A DNA stretch of 64,000 nucleotides from CAWBAT01 sp963810905. Lineage in GTDB: Bacteria > Acidobacteriota > Terriglobia > Versatilivoradales > Versatilivoraceae. Below, in pieces: positions 17,819-27,732 of this stretch (within the stretch, counting starts at the first letter, position 1; each line of letters starts with the position of its first letter). A program made the position numbers and the translations under genes. Below the pieces are notes generated by a model. That model was not told the origin of the DNA, made no database searches, and worked only from the letters and a program-made list of their open reading frames with translations. Where the stretch lies: positions 124,001 through 188,000 of the forward strand of contig CAWEPG010000015.1 of assembly GCA_963810905.1 (NCBI GenBank). Reading direction: 5' to 3'.

Positions 17819-17837
17819 CAAAGAGTATTCTTCTTTG
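17819..17837 (+). terminator. Weak hairpin after tmk
   Basis: CAAAGA and TCTTTG pair perfectly around a 7-nt loop, and a run CTTTTT follows 3 nt later (17840-17845). The stem is short and AT-rich, so termination would be partial at best and may only attenuate reading into holB. Confidence 0.3.
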
Positions 17838-17924
17838 TGCTTTTTCGAATCCTCCCGCCTCTAGGATTCGCCAATTGCTCGGTATGAGAATGCCTTTAAG
17901 TAATCGAGTCCGGTTGGACGTCAT

Positions 17925-18941
17925 ATGGGATTCAATCAATTTCTGGGGAATCGCAACGTCGTCGACACCCTAAAGCTGCAGTTAGAGAAAGGGTGTCTGC
18001 CCCATTCTCTGCTCTTTTGTGGGATCCAAGGCGTAGGCAAGGCAACACTCGCTCTCTACTTGGCAAAAGCCACCAATTGCCAAACAAACTCAACGGACTT
18101 CTGTGATTCCTGCCCAAGTTGCCGGAAAATCGACTCTGGGATGCACCCTGATGTCCGTCTCTACCAGCCAGACGGGCAATTCATCAAGATTGATCAAATG
18201 AGAATTCTCAGTCGCGAAGTGTTCTATTGCCCTTTCGAAGGGCGGCGGCGGGTATTCGTTATCGATGAGGCCGACCGCATGAAGCCGGAAGCCGCTAACT
18301 CCATCTTGAAAACACTAGAGGAACCACCTGAAAGCTCGATTTTGATTTTGATTACGGCTAAACCGAACGATTTGCTGCCGACGATCCGATCCCGTTGCCA
18401 GCTTTTTCGATTCCTGCCATTACCCCAATCGGAGATGGAGGAACTCTTGTCGAAGCGAGACGACTTGTCCAGCCAAGATCGTCTTCTGGTTTCCCGAATT
18501 GCCGGAGGGAGTGTGGCTAGGGCCCTGACCTTTGATTTGCCCACTTACAAAGTCCACCGCCAGGAAGTGATTCATTTGTTAGAAACTTGCGTTAGAAAGC
18601 TCAGCTACGTTTCTGCAAACAAGCATATCAGTGAGATTCTAGACAAGAGAGCACTCTCTTATTTCGAAGAAAAAATGCAGATCCTGCAGAGCCTTTTGCG
18701 GGACGTCTATTTGCTAAAACTAGATCCCTCCACCCCCTTCCTGATTAATCTGGACCTCATCGAACTGCTGGACCATCTCGGTCAATCGATTTCACTGGAT
18801 CAAATTCAACGTGCATCGAGCATTTTATGGCATCTCGAAAGAGGTGCCTCCAGGAACCTCAACAAGAACCTGGCTCTCGATCAGTTTGTATTCGAACTGA
18901 GCGGAGAGTTTTCCGGCCTGACTCAGAAAAACTTCTCATGA
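17925..18941 (+). CDS. holB: DNA polymerase III subunit delta'
   Basis: 338 residues. Clamp-loader subunit. Seen: SLLFCGIQGVGKATLALYLA with a P-loop-like motif, the four-cysteine zinc finger (NCQTNS, then FCDSCPSC), HPDVRLY, VFVIDEADRMKPEAANSILK with sensor-1-like LITAKPNDLLPTIRSRCQ carrying the SRC arginine finger. C-terminal helical domain completes it. Downstream of tmk. Confidence 0.93.
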   Translation: MGFNQFLGNRNVVDTLKLQLEKGCLPHSLLFCGIQGVGKATLALYLAKATNCQTNSTDFCDSCPSCRKIDSGMHPDVRLYQPDGQFIKIDQMRILSREVFYCPFEGRRRVFVIDEADRMKPEAANSILKTLEEPPESSILILITAKPNDLLPTIRSRCQLFRFLPLPQSEMEELLSKRDDLSSQDRLLVSRIAGGSVARALTFDLPTYKVHRQEVIHLLETCVRKLSYVSANKHISEILDKRALSYFEEKMQILQSLLRDVYLLKLDPSTPFLINLDLIELLDHLGQSISLDQIQRASSILWHLERGASRNLNKNLALDQFVFELSGEFSGLTQKNFS

Positions 18942-19424
18942 GCCTTTGCATCACACGTGAATCGGGAGGAATAGGGCGGTTACCAATCTCGTTTCTGCCA
19001 TGCATTCCCGAATTTTTTTTCGTCCGGAAAAGATTTCGATGCGGTCTCGATTAACCCCCCCAAAAAAAATAACGGTTCCCCCAGGAACAAAAGGCTAGCC
19101 AGATTGACCGAAACTGGAACTTCCCTTTTAGGCGCATGATGACCCAAGGATCCATCAAGTTTCTACTTGTTGCGGCTAGGGAATTATGTTAATTTTTTTT
19201 CAAACAGTAATCCGGTGATGTCCGGAGAGGAATATCCCCCCTTCGGTTTTCGCTCGAGCCTCTTATTGTTATCCAAAAGGATTGTCTACCCGCTGAATCC
19301 TTCACGTCGGGAGATTCCCCCGGGCAAGGAAGACCCAAGATCGTCGAACCGCTTCAGAGTAGCAGAGTGCCTTGGAAAACCTCTTACCCAGATGTTGATG
19401 AATACACTTTGCGGGAAGGCGTTG
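18942..19424. other. Intergenic region between holB and hfq
   Basis: About 480 bp. The frame of the Hfq gene is open from 19167, but the residues encoded before 19425 (rich in P, S, L, R) look non-coding and a good ribosome site exists only at 19425. A run of C's then A's at about 19055-19070 is notable but has no hairpin. No RNA gene was recognised. Confidence 0.4.
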
Positions 19425-19766
19425 ATGACCATGAGACAAAAACCAGAGCATGATTTCATGAACAGAAGGCTTATTCGGCCTTCTCTCGCCGATATTAAAG
19501 AGAAGATGACGGTACGTTCTCAAAAAAAGAAACCGTCTCCCCAAGAGCAAACCAATGCAGAGAGTTTCTATTACCTGAAGCAAATGCAGAACCGCACTCC
19601 AATGGTCATCTTACTGCAAGATGGCCAGCAGTTGAGGGGGATTATAGAGTGGTACGACAAGAACTGCATTAAGGTAAACCGGGAGACCGAACCCAATCTG
19701 CTGGTGTACAAACACTGCATTCGATACATGTACAAAGAGAACGAAGACAAGAATAGTGACGAATGA
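19425..19766 (+). CDS. hfq: Hfq-family RNA chaperone with N-terminal extension
   Basis: From ATG 19425, chosen for the GGGAAGG site 5 nt upstream, the product is 113 residues. A basic extension (MNRRLIRPSLADIKEKM, then RSQKKKPSPQEQ) precedes an Sm/Hfq core: TNAESFYYLKQMQNRTPMV, then VILLQDGQQLRGIIEWYDK and VYKHCIRYMYKE, the last matching the YKHAI-like Sm2 motif. Hfq forms hexameric rings that pair small RNAs with mRNAs. The extension with RLIRP is, as I recall, typical of acidobacterial Hfq-like proteins. ATG 19431 or 19458 are alternative starts. Confidence 0.82.
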   Translation: MTMRQKPEHDFMNRRLIRPSLADIKEKMTVRSQKKKPSPQEQTNAESFYYLKQMQNRTPMVILLQDGQQLRGIIEWYDKNCIKVNRETEPNLLVYKHCIRYMYKENEDKNSDE

Positions 19767-19778
19767 TGGTTTTCCCGC

Positions 19779-20912
19779 ATGAGATGTTCACCGGGGTTAC
19801 GCCGCGTGCTATGCGGTTTTCTATGGCTGCTGATAGGGTATAGCCAGATCCGCTGTAATGATAAATCTGTTCCTGGGGACGCTCCATCTTTCTCTTATGC
19901 CTACGTAACCAACCTCGGAAACCACACGGTTTCGGTAATTGACTTACGTTCCTTCAAGAATATTAAGACGATACCCGTTGGGAAATCCCCTGACCGGATC
20001 GTGGCGAGCCCCGTGGCCGACCTGCTTCTGGTGGCCAATCTTGAATCCTCTTCCATCAGTGTCATTGATTCCAAGAATCAGGTCGTCAAGAAGAACCTGA
20101 CCGTTGGAAGAGATCCGATCGATATCACTTTCTCTCCCGACGGACGATTCGCTTACGTCGCATGCTATAGCTCAAATCTCGTTGCGGTCATTGATTGCCA
20201 GTCTCTCAATGTTGTCAGGAATATCAAGACCCAGCGTGGCCCTGTTGACCTCAAATTTTCGGATGCTCAAAAGAATTTGTGGGTCGTGCACCAAGTTGAG
20301 AACACAGTTGGCATTATTAATCTGACAGAACAGACAATGGTCGACTCACTCCCATTGCCAAAAGGTCCCTATGGTTTGATTTTTTTGCCGGATGACTCCA
20401 AGCTGTTCGTGGGCAGTTCCGCAACGGCCACGGTAACGGCAATCGATGTCAAGAACCGGAAGCAAATCTCCACGCTATTTTCCGGAAGAACCCCATTGCA
20501 GATGGTGATGAAACCTGACGGAGGCGAAATTTATGTCAACAACTTCGATGCGGATTCCGTCGCGATCATCAACACGGCCACCTGTGAGCTGAATGGGTCC
20601 TTCACCGTCGGCAAGAACCCGATCTGTGGTGTGATTTCAAGCGATGGAAACAGGCTCTACGTCGCCAACCACGGTTCGAATACAGTTTCTGTCCTGGACC
20701 CTCCGAATGGCCGCCAGGTCGTCGCCTCGATTGCCGTCGGGATGCAGCCCGAAACCGTTGCGCTGACGCCTGACGATCTTTTTCTCTTTGTCTTGAATTC
20801 CGGTTCAAACGATGTCTCCGTTATTCGCACTGATTTAATCCAGCCAGGAAATAGCGCCTTGTATGCGGTCATACCCACAGGAGCCAAGCCGTCATCGATT
20901 GCCATCAAGTAA
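19779..20912 (+). CDS. Secreted YVTN-repeat beta-propeller protein
   Basis: 377 residues. A hydrophobic export segment (RRVLCGFLWLLIGYSQI) ends near a cysteine (RC), a possible but imperfect lipobox. The rest is seven or so 40-residue propeller blades, each with the pattern AYVTNLGNHTVSVID or LYVANHGSNTVSVLD, plus GKNP/GRDP turns. Such proteins act as surface or periplasmic binding scaffolds; no enzyme motif is visible. It starts 12 bp after hfq, so may be co-transcribed, though functionally unrelated. Confidence 0.88.
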   Translation: MRCSPGLRRVLCGFLWLLIGYSQIRCNDKSVPGDAPSFSYAYVTNLGNHTVSVIDLRSFKNIKTIPVGKSPDRIVASPVADLLLVANLESSSISVIDSKNQVVKKNLTVGRDPIDITFSPDGRFAYVACYSSNLVAVIDCQSLNVVRNIKTQRGPVDLKFSDAQKNLWVVHQVENTVGIINLTEQTMVDSLPLPKGPYGLIFLPDDSKLFVGSSATATVTAIDVKNRKQISTLFSGRTPLQMVMKPDGGEIYVNNFDADSVAIINTATCELNGSFTVGKNPICGVISSDGNRLYVANHGSNTVSVLDPPNGRQVVASIAVGMQPETVALTPDDLFLFVLNSGSNDVSVIRTDLIQPGNSALYAVIPTGAKPSSIAIK

Positions 20913-20993
20913 TGGAATAATGCCAGAAATAAAACGAAGACCCACGCTGCAATAATTTTGCAACCCCATTGCGGCTTCGGATCAGGAAGGTGT

Positions 20994-21860
20994 ATGCAAG
21001 CCCGTTCCAAGACAACACTTCGCCAACTTTTAAGCAAAGATCAGATCCTGGTAGTCCCCGCATCCTACGATATGGTCTCGGCTAAACTGATTGAGCGCGC
21101 TGGTTTCGAGGCCGTCTACCTTTCAGGTTACGGCCACTCCGCTTCCCACCTCGGCTTGCCTGATGCAGGCCTGATTTGTTTCTCAGAGATGCTTGAGCGA
21201 TTACATCATCTCGTCTCCGCAGTGGCCATCCCGGTCATTGCCGACGGGGATACAGGGTTCGGAGGGGTTCTCAATATCCGCAGAACCATTCAGGAGTATG
21301 AGGGGGCCGGAGCGCAGGCCATTCAAATCGAAGATCAGGAGATCCCCAAGAAATGCGGTCATACAGCCGGTAAGCGCCTGGTCGACACCCAAGAGATGGT
21401 CAAAAAGATTGAAGCTGCCGTAGCTTCCCGACGCAGCGACCACTTTATGATTATCGCCCGGACCGACGCTCTCTCCGTACAGGGCTATGAGGAAGCCGTG
21501 CGCCGCGCGCATCATTATCGGGCGGCTGGCGCCGACGTCTTGTTTATTGAGTCACCCACCACAGTGGATCAACTTCGACAGATTCCGAAATTGCTTGAAG
21601 GCCCCCTCATGATCAATCAAATCGAAGGCGGGCGAACACCCATTTTGACCGTTCAGGAATTAGAGGCCATGGGCTACAAGCTAGTCGCCTATGCTTTGAC
21701 GACTCTGATGGCTTCGGTTCGCGCCATGCAGCGTGTTTTGAAAAACTTGCGGAAGAACGGCACCCCCGAAAGTGATGTCGAAGAAATCGCCAGTTTCGAT
21801 GAACTCGATGAATTGCTTGGTTTTCCTGAAGCGCGAGAGTGGGAAAAGCGTTTCCGTTGA
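20994..21860 (+). CDS. Isocitrate lyase/PEP mutase superfamily enzyme (methylisocitrate lyase or oxaloacetate decarboxylase-like)
   Basis: Start ATG 20994 is preferred to 20958 because AGGAAGG lies just before it, giving 288 residues. Seen: LVVPASYDMVSAKLIERAGFEAVYLSG, PVIADGDTGFGG (Mg-binding aspartates), IQIEDQEIPKKCGHTAGKRLV, with the mobile-loop KKCGH that carries the catalytic cysteine in PrpB-type lyases, and IIARTDAL. The presence of CGH points to a C-C bond lyase rather than PEP mutase, but substrate (2-methylisocitrate, oxaloacetate or a related acid) is not settled. No prpC/prpD neighbours. Confidence 0.82.
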   Translation: MQARSKTTLRQLLSKDQILVVPASYDMVSAKLIERAGFEAVYLSGYGHSASHLGLPDAGLICFSEMLERLHHLVSAVAIPVIADGDTGFGGVLNIRRTIQEYEGAGAQAIQIEDQEIPKKCGHTAGKRLVDTQEMVKKIEAAVASRRSDHFMIIARTDALSVQGYEEAVRRAHHYRAAGADVLFIESPTTVDQLRQIPKLLEGPLMINQIEGGRTPILTVQELEAMGYKLVAYALTTLMASVRAMQRVLKNLRKNGTPESDVEEIASFDELDELLGFPEAREWEKRFR

Positions 21861-21988
21861 ATGAAATCACAAGGAACGAAAAATACTTCTAGAAATCCAA
21901 TGTGCCTGCGGCAAGAAAACTCGCGGTTTATCAGAAGAACCAGGCCAGACGCTTTCATACTTAGCTATTCAATATACTCCTAGATTCA

Positions 21989-23029
21989 ATGAAGAATCGA
22001 CGGCAATTCTTGCAAGCTTCGCTCCCACTCTGTTCGGCCGTGAGCCTGACGGCATGGGGTTCAATGCCGATTGAGGGTTCTTCAAGCCAGAAGATCAACA
22101 CCGTGCTGGGCCCCGTTAAAGCAGAAAGACTGGGCACAACGTTGATTCACGAACACATCCTGGTTGATTTCATTGGGGCCGATAAGGTCAATCCGCACAG
22201 CTATGACGTAAATGAAGTGCAGAATGTGGTTCTCCCTCATCTCCTGCAACTTTATAAAGCAGGTTGCCGGACCCTGGTTGAATGTACACCGGCATACCTG
22301 GGCCGTGATCCGGGACTTCTCCAACAACTCTCAAAGGCCAGCGGCCTCCATTTAATCACAAACACGGGTATCTATGGTGCTGCCAACGATAAATTTGTGC
22401 CTGTTTTCGCCACCCGGGAATCGGCTGAAGACTTAGCGCAACGCTGGACACTGGAGTATAAAGGAGGTATCGATCAGACCGGGGTTCGCCCAGGAATCAT
22501 TAAGATTGGAGTTGATCCAGGGCCTCTTTCGAAAATGGATGCCAAATTAGCGCGGGCAGCAGCGTGGACACATCGAAATACAGGCTTATCGATCGCTACT
22601 CATTGCGGGGACGGCACCGCCGCCTTGGAGGCAATAGAAATACTAAAGGAAGCAAGGGTTGCCCCCGATGCATTTGTCTGGGTGCATGCTCAGACCGAGA
22701 ACAATAGAAGCCTGCACCTGAAGGCGGCTCGAGAAGGCGCCTGGCTGGAATTTGACGGGGTTACACAGGACACGATGGAACACCATCGAGACCTCATCTG
22801 GACGATGAAATCTTGCAATCTTCTCAGCCATGTTCTGATTTCCCAAGACGCTGGTTGGTACCACGTCGGCGAACCCGGTGGAGGTAGTTTTCGTTCTTAC
22901 GAATTCTTGCTCGAGCGGTTCGTTCCGTACCTACGACGGGCGGGAATTTTACCGCGAGAGATTCAGCAGTTGCTAATCGAAAATCCACGACGAGTACTGA
23001 CTCCAAAAGTGAGAGAACTAATTTCATGA
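21989..23029 (+). CDS. Tat-exported phosphotriesterase-like metal hydrolase
   Basis: 346 residues. N-terminus NRRQFLQASLPLCSAVSL is a twin-arginine signal (RRQFLQ). The amidohydrolase barrel follows: LIHEHILVDF (first metal histidines), a carboxylated-lysine candidate in RPGIIKIGVD, THCGDGTAALE (usually TH at strand 5), VWVHAQTEN, and LISQDAGWYH with the last aspartate. Members of this family include lactonases and phosphotriesterases; substrate unknown. Its stop overlaps the LOG gene start by 4 bases (ATGA). Confidence 0.85.
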   Translation: MKNRRQFLQASLPLCSAVSLTAWGSMPIEGSSSQKINTVLGPVKAERLGTTLIHEHILVDFIGADKVNPHSYDVNEVQNVVLPHLLQLYKAGCRTLVECTPAYLGRDPGLLQQLSKASGLHLITNTGIYGAANDKFVPVFATRESAEDLAQRWTLEYKGGIDQTGVRPGIIKIGVDPGPLSKMDAKLARAAAWTHRNTGLSIATHCGDGTAALEAIEILKEARVAPDAFVWVHAQTENNRSLHLKAAREGAWLEFDGVTQDTMEHHRDLIWTMKSCNLLSHVLISQDAGWYHVGEPGGGSFRSYEFLLERFVPYLRRAGILPREIQQLLIENPRRVLTPKVRELIS

Positions 23030-23871
23030 ATATGGCGAAAAACCCAACCAAGTTTTATAAAGACCCGGACTTTATTAATTCACCAGATGCGAGGACATTA
23101 AGAATCCTCTCAGAATATCTGGGACCGATGACGCGTTTTCACTGGGAGAAGATAAAGGACACCATTGTATTTTTCGGGTCTGCCCGAGCCATTCCCCTCG
23201 AGCAAGCGGAGGCTGAATATCAGAACCTGCTGAAAACTCAGTCGAAACCAGATCCGTTCGATGAACAGGAACTTGGCGTTGCCAAAATGAAGGTCCGGTT
23301 GGCAAAGTATTATGATGACGCGGTTGAACTTTCTCGGCTCCTGACCGAATGGTCAATGGCCCTTGCCAAGAAATCACGACGATTCGTTGTCTGTTCTGGC
23401 GGGGGACCAGGGATTATGGAGGCAGCCAATCGTGGAGCCCGGCTGGCGGGGGGCAAGACTATGGGACTAAATATTAGTCTTCCTTTTGAGCAGGAACCCA
23501 ACGAGTATATCTCAAGTGACCTGAGCTTCGAGTTTCACTACTTCTTCATGCGTAAATACTGGTTCGTTTACCTGGCGAAAGCCCTCATTGTCTTTCCTGG
23601 CGGTTTTGGCACGATGGATGAACTTATGGAGGTTCTTACACTGGTTCAAACGCACAAGATCAGCAAGAAGATGGTGGTCCTGCTTTATGGGGGGCAGTAT
23701 TGGAATGAACTCATTAATTTTGACGCTCTCGTCCGATGGGGAACGATTGATCCGGAAGATCTCAAATTGTTCCAATTTGCCGACAGCCCCCAGGAAGCTT
23801 TCAATATTGTGAGTAGTGGTCTGCGAAGGTACTACCTGAATCCCTCGCAAAGCACAACGCTCCTTTCCTAG
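23026..23871 (+). CDS. LOG family protein (TIGR00730-like)
   Basis: 281 residues. Nucleotide-binding Rossmann protein with the family motifs VCSGGGPGIMEAANRGA and FPGGFGTMDELMEVLTLVQTHK. LOG proteins release cytokinin-type bases or hydrolyse nucleoside monophosphates; some are misnamed lysine decarboxylases. It is longer than plant-type LOGs because of an N-terminal segment of about 100 residues. Overlaps the phosphotriesterase-like gene by the ATGA junction. Confidence 0.9.
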   Translation: MNMAKNPTKFYKDPDFINSPDARTLRILSEYLGPMTRFHWEKIKDTIVFFGSARAIPLEQAEAEYQNLLKTQSKPDPFDEQELGVAKMKVRLAKYYDDAVELSRLLTEWSMALAKKSRRFVVCSGGGPGIMEAANRGARLAGGKTMGLNISLPFEQEPNEYISSDLSFEFHYFFMRKYWFVYLAKALIVFPGGFGTMDELMEVLTLVQTHKISKKMVVLLYGGQYWNELINFDALVRWGTIDPEDLKLFQFADSPQEAFNIVSSGLRRYYLNPSQSTTLLS

Positions 23872-24122
23872 ACTATATTTACGTTTTGGACGACTGACAG
23901 GGGAAGAGTAGAACGTAAACCTTTTGCCCATAGTCCGTCACGCTCCGCAACAGAATACCCATTCGGGGCACTTGACTTCAATGAACCGAATGGTCCCGGA
24001 AGTACACTTTTCGAAGCCATTGTCAGAATTTGTATTGCACGAAGTTGGGATGGGGATGAGCCGCAACCCATGATTCAAAGCGTTAAGCCCATTTCAATCT
24101 TTCGCAAATTGGAGAAATTGTC

Positions 24123-26618
24123 ATGCGTCTCATATCGTCAGTGAGATTCCTATTTCTATTATCTCTTCTTCTTGGGGCCTTTACTTCAAGTGTGCAGGGG
24201 AAACCAGCACCTATTCAGGGAGGTACTGAAACCATTCCAGTCGTTCGATCCGGTTCGGTACAATCCGCCATCGTCGTGGGAAAAGAGCTTAGTGAATCAG
24301 CCAGTTTCTCGGCAGCAGAACTGCAAAAGTATCTAGCAGCCCTTTCCGGAGTGCAAATCAGGATTATTTCCGAAACCGATATTTCCTCATTATCCGCCGA
24401 GACCACACTTATTTTGCTGGGAAATCCTGACTCCAACCGGCTAATCCATGAAGCCAGTCTGGCAAAAGTCGTGAACTTCACCGGGCTGAAATCCGAAGGC
24501 TACATTGTGAAAACGGGCCATTTGAAAAAGCGGCCTATCATTGCGGTTGGCGGGAATGATGATGCTGGAACCCTCTACGCTGTCTACGAATTAATCGAAC
24601 AACTGGGAGTGGTCTTCCTACTCACAGGAGATGTCATCCCAGCCAGGCAAGATACTTTGACGCTAAGAGCATTAGATCTTCGGCGCCAGCCAGCTTTTCC
24701 ACGCCGTGGATTCCTACTGCAGGTGGCCGGTTTCGACAATCTGACCCTTTTTTCCACCGCGGACTACGAAAAATTTGTCGACCAGATGGCAAAAATGCGC
24801 TGCAACTACCTGCAGGTCTGGTGGTTCGCATTTGCTCCCTGGTTGAAGCATTCCTATCGAGGCGAAACCATGTGGATGGGCGATGTCTCAACCAAAGAGA
24901 GTGGATACTTGGCTTGGGCCCATTCCTCCATGGGCTCCCGCACAACCGATGAGGTCAGCATCGGAAAAGAACATTTTCAAGGGAAGCGGATCGCCCCTCC
25001 GGAGTTTCAAAATGTTGAGACTCCTGCCCAAGCATTCGATGTCGCCCAAACCATGTTGGGAAAAGTCATCCATCATGCCAAACAGCGTCACGTGAAGGTC
25101 TGGCTGGCTATTGAAATGGCTGCTCTTCCTCCTAACTTAGCTCAATTCGCCGAAAGAGTTGGGACGCTCCCTTTTCATCCGATCTTCGGTACCTTTGTGC
25201 ACCCGCTCGATCCGGTGAATCGTGAAATACAAGTAGAGCGGCTCAAAGCACTCATCAACACCTATCCTGAAGCGGAAGGCTACTTCCTCGTCCTGGCAGA
25301 ATTGTATCCCGAGCTTAATACCGAAAAGTATCGCGCTTTCTTTGCTCAAGAACGCCCGAAGTATCATGAGATTCGCCAACTGCGATATCCCTGGATCGAA
25401 TGGGGAGCGGGCTATAGCAACGACCGGCTCATCGACAACAATATTGGGTATACGGATCTCTTCAAATTCTTGCTCAACAAAAGTAAAGAATTCGCTCCTC
25501 AGGCAAAATTGGGTGTGCTGGGCATTGGCCGTGGCTATGTTTTCCCGGTTCTGGACAAGATGTTGCCCAAAGACATTCCCTTTAGCGATATGGAATCCAG
25601 TGGAGTCTGGACTCCAGCCGGAGTCCCCATGCAGTATTTTGGAGGGATGGGGGAACGCGAGAGGACTCTCGAGCAGCGTATTGACGACGATGTCAATATG
25701 ATGGGAATGCAATTTAGTGTGAAGCAGTACGCCTTAAAAGATCGCATCTTCAGCGATGGAGCCAAATATGGGTTGACGGGCCACGCCGGCCAGGTGCAAC
25801 GCGCTCGAGGCACTGAGACCAATAGCCTCTATTCAGCCGAGGCTGCCTGGAATCCTGAACTGAGCCCGGAAGAATTTTACCGAAACTATTCCTGGCGGCT
25901 GTTCGGAGAACGTGCGGCCGAGGATATGTTTCAAGCCTTCATGATTCTCGAAGAAAATGAATCTCACCTGGGTTACTACAATCACGGATACAGCACGATG
26001 AACTGCTGCGGTTCCCTGCCCGAAGTCAGAGCCGCCTATAATTATTCAAAACAAGAGAATCCTTATGACGGACCCAATACCGCTGATTGGAACGCTTATA
26101 TCATCAAATCACAAGACGTCATCATCCGTTACGAAGGTTCTCTGCAATTCCTCGGGAAGGCTCTGGGATATCTCCAAAAAGCGGCTTTGGTCGTGACTCC
26201 CGGCGGAAAATATCAGTTGAACTACATGATTAACCGGACGGAATCCTATCGAGAGTACATTCAATCACTGATTACGATGCGCAAGGCTTATATCGCCTTT
26301 GACAAGGCCTTCAAGAATAAGCCCCAGTTGTCACGGAAAGATTTTCTGGTGGAGTTGGAAAAAAGCTTGCAACTTTTTGCTGAGGGACACGAGCAAGTCC
26401 AGCAAGCAACGCGGCGATATGCTCAGATCATCGATCATCCATCAGATCAAGCCGTCCTTTACCACTTGAATGTCCGGGCGATTTTGGGTTTTGATCTGGC
26501 CCGACAGTGGATGACCAATGTCGTCAATTTTTATCGCGAAAAGCCCTATATGGTGCCCGTTGACTTTGATAAGCTTTTCTCGACCGAAGTTCATTTCATG
26601 TGGGGTGGACTGAATTAG
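24123..26618 (+). CDS. Secreted glycoside hydrolase-like protein (alpha-glucuronidase-type N-domain)
   Basis: 831 residues. Signal peptide (LISSVRFLFLLSLLLGAFTSSVQG). Residues about 40-180 look like the beta/alpha N-domain shared by GH67/GH115 and GH20 enzymes (AIVVGKELSESASFSAAELQ, LILLGNPDSN, GGNDDAGTLYAVYELIEQLG). The middle resembles a TIM barrel starting PRRGFLLQVAGFD with KMRCNYLQVWWF and HVKVWLAIEM, and an acid motif FLVLAELYPELN. The last 250 residues are helical. The exact activity is unproven. It stands alone; preceded by about 250 bp without genes. Confidence 0.7.
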   Translation: MRLISSVRFLFLLSLLLGAFTSSVQGKPAPIQGGTETIPVVRSGSVQSAIVVGKELSESASFSAAELQKYLAALSGVQIRIISETDISSLSAETTLILLGNPDSNRLIHEASLAKVVNFTGLKSEGYIVKTGHLKKRPIIAVGGNDDAGTLYAVYELIEQLGVVFLLTGDVIPARQDTLTLRALDLRRQPAFPRRGFLLQVAGFDNLTLFSTADYEKFVDQMAKMRCNYLQVWWFAFAPWLKHSYRGETMWMGDVSTKESGYLAWAHSSMGSRTTDEVSIGKEHFQGKRIAPPEFQNVETPAQAFDVAQTMLGKVIHHAKQRHVKVWLAIEMAALPPNLAQFAERVGTLPFHPIFGTFVHPLDPVNREIQVERLKALINTYPEAEGYFLVLAELYPELNTEKYRAFFAQERPKYHEIRQLRYPWIEWGAGYSNDRLIDNNIGYTDLFKFLLNKSKEFAPQAKLGVLGIGRGYVFPVLDKMLPKDIPFSDMESSGVWTPAGVPMQYFGGMGERERTLEQRIDDDVNMMGMQFSVKQYALKDRIFSDGAKYGLTGHAGQVQRARGTETNSLYSAEAAWNPELSPEEFYRNYSWRLFGERAAEDMFQAFMILEENESHLGYYNHGYSTMNCCGSLPEVRAAYNYSKQENPYDGPNTADWNAYIIKSQDVIIRYEGSLQFLGKALGYLQKAALVVTPGGKYQLNYMINRTESYREYIQSLITMRKAYIAFDKAFKNKPQLSRKDFLVELEKSLQLFAEGHEQVQQATRRYAQIIDHPSDQAVLYHLNVRAILGFDLARQWMTNVVNFYREKPYMVPVDFDKLFSTEVHFMWGGLN

Positions 26619-26703
26619 GCAGTGGAAGTTAGGGATAGTCCTTGTGGCCAGTCTCTGCTGTATGGACACGTGAGCAGGCATGGAGGACTGTCCCCACCCC
26701 AAG

Positions 26704-27732
26704 CTACACTGTCAAAGGGTATTTACCATATTTTTTAACCGCCTCGGACATGGCTAAAACGTTTTCGGGAAGGAGGTAGCCCGCCAGACTGTTCCCACTC
26801 GACACCATATACCCCCCACCGGGTCCTACGTCTCGCACTAATTCGCGAACCTCATGATCCACTTCACTAGGAGTTCCCATCCCTAAAATATTCAGGTCGA
26901 CGTTTCCTACCAAACAGACTCTCTTGCCGTAGCGCTCTTTCATCATCCGTATGTCCAGTGCGCCTTTTTCGTTCGGGTGAATACCTGAAATACCAACGCT
27001 CAACAGATCATCTACAAACGGCAAGATGTTTCCGTCGCTGTGGATGATCCACGGAAGCGTAATTTTCTTCCGGACTCTCTGGTAACGGGGGAGAACCAGA
27101 TCGCGAAATACTTTTGGTGAAAAAAAGGGAGCGGTTTTAAATGCCATGTCATCCGTAGATACAAACACATCAAAACCCATCTCGCAGACGTGCTCGGCGA
27201 CTACACTCGCCCAGTCAACAAAGCGATCCAACACTGTTTCGACGAAGGTTCGATTCTCAAAAAGCGCGATCGAAAAATTCTCCAATCCCATACTCAGCCA
27301 GGTCGGGAAAATCCCAATTCGAGTAACGAAGCAAGCGGCGTAATCTCCCTTCTGCCTTACAAACTCCCTGGCTCCATCATATAATGAATCATTCGTAGGA
27401 TCCGGAAACGTCATGATGGAGAGGTCGGCTTCCGTTTTGATCATCCCATCCCCATAAAAGAGACGACCATCCTGACCTGGAATCCTTTCTGCCCAAATCG
27501 GTGCCCGGAGGATGTAGTAAATGTTATCCATCTTCAATCGGGCTGCAATGGCCTTATTCTCATCTACCGTGTAAGGATTCGTTTCCAGGCTGGCAGCCTG
27601 GCTGATTGGCCCGCCCCAGTCCATGAGTTTCTGAGCCAGAGCGCGATCCACCGTAAACTCGACGTAAGGAACCCGGTCCGGCTGTTCGCCACGAAGTGCA
27701 GTCAGGACCCTCTCGCGTGAGGTCATCGCCAT
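26704..27732 (-). CDS. Uroporphyrinogen decarboxylase family (MtaA/MtbA-like) protein
   Basis: 342 residues. Opening MTSRERVLTALRGEQPDRVPYVEF is typical of the URO-D superfamily branch that includes corrinoid-protein methyltransferases and many uncharacterised barrels. Later motifs: DDMAFKTAPFFSPKVFRDLVLPRY, PWIIHSDGNILPFVDDLLSVG and CLVGNVDLNILGMGTPSEVD. The heme-pathway HemE residues are not obvious, so a methyltransferase or sugar-derived role is more likely than heme synthesis. AAGGAGG precedes ATG 27732. Confidence 0.82.
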   Translation of the reverse strand: MAMTSRERVLTALRGEQPDRVPYVEFTVDRALAQKLMDWGGPISQAASLETNPYTVDENKAIAARLKMDNIYYILRAPIWAERIPGQDGRLFYGDGMIKTEADLSIMTFPDPTNDSLYDGAREFVRQKGDYAACFVTRIGIFPTWLSMGLENFSIALFENRTFVETVLDRFVDWASVVAEHVCEMGFDVFVSTDDMAFKTAPFFSPKVFRDLVLPRYQRVRKKITLPWIIHSDGNILPFVDDLLSVGISGIHPNEKGALDIRMMKERYGKRVCLVGNVDLNILGMGTPSEVDHEVRELVRDVGPGGGYMVSSGNSLAGYLLPENVLAMSEAVKKYGKYPLTV

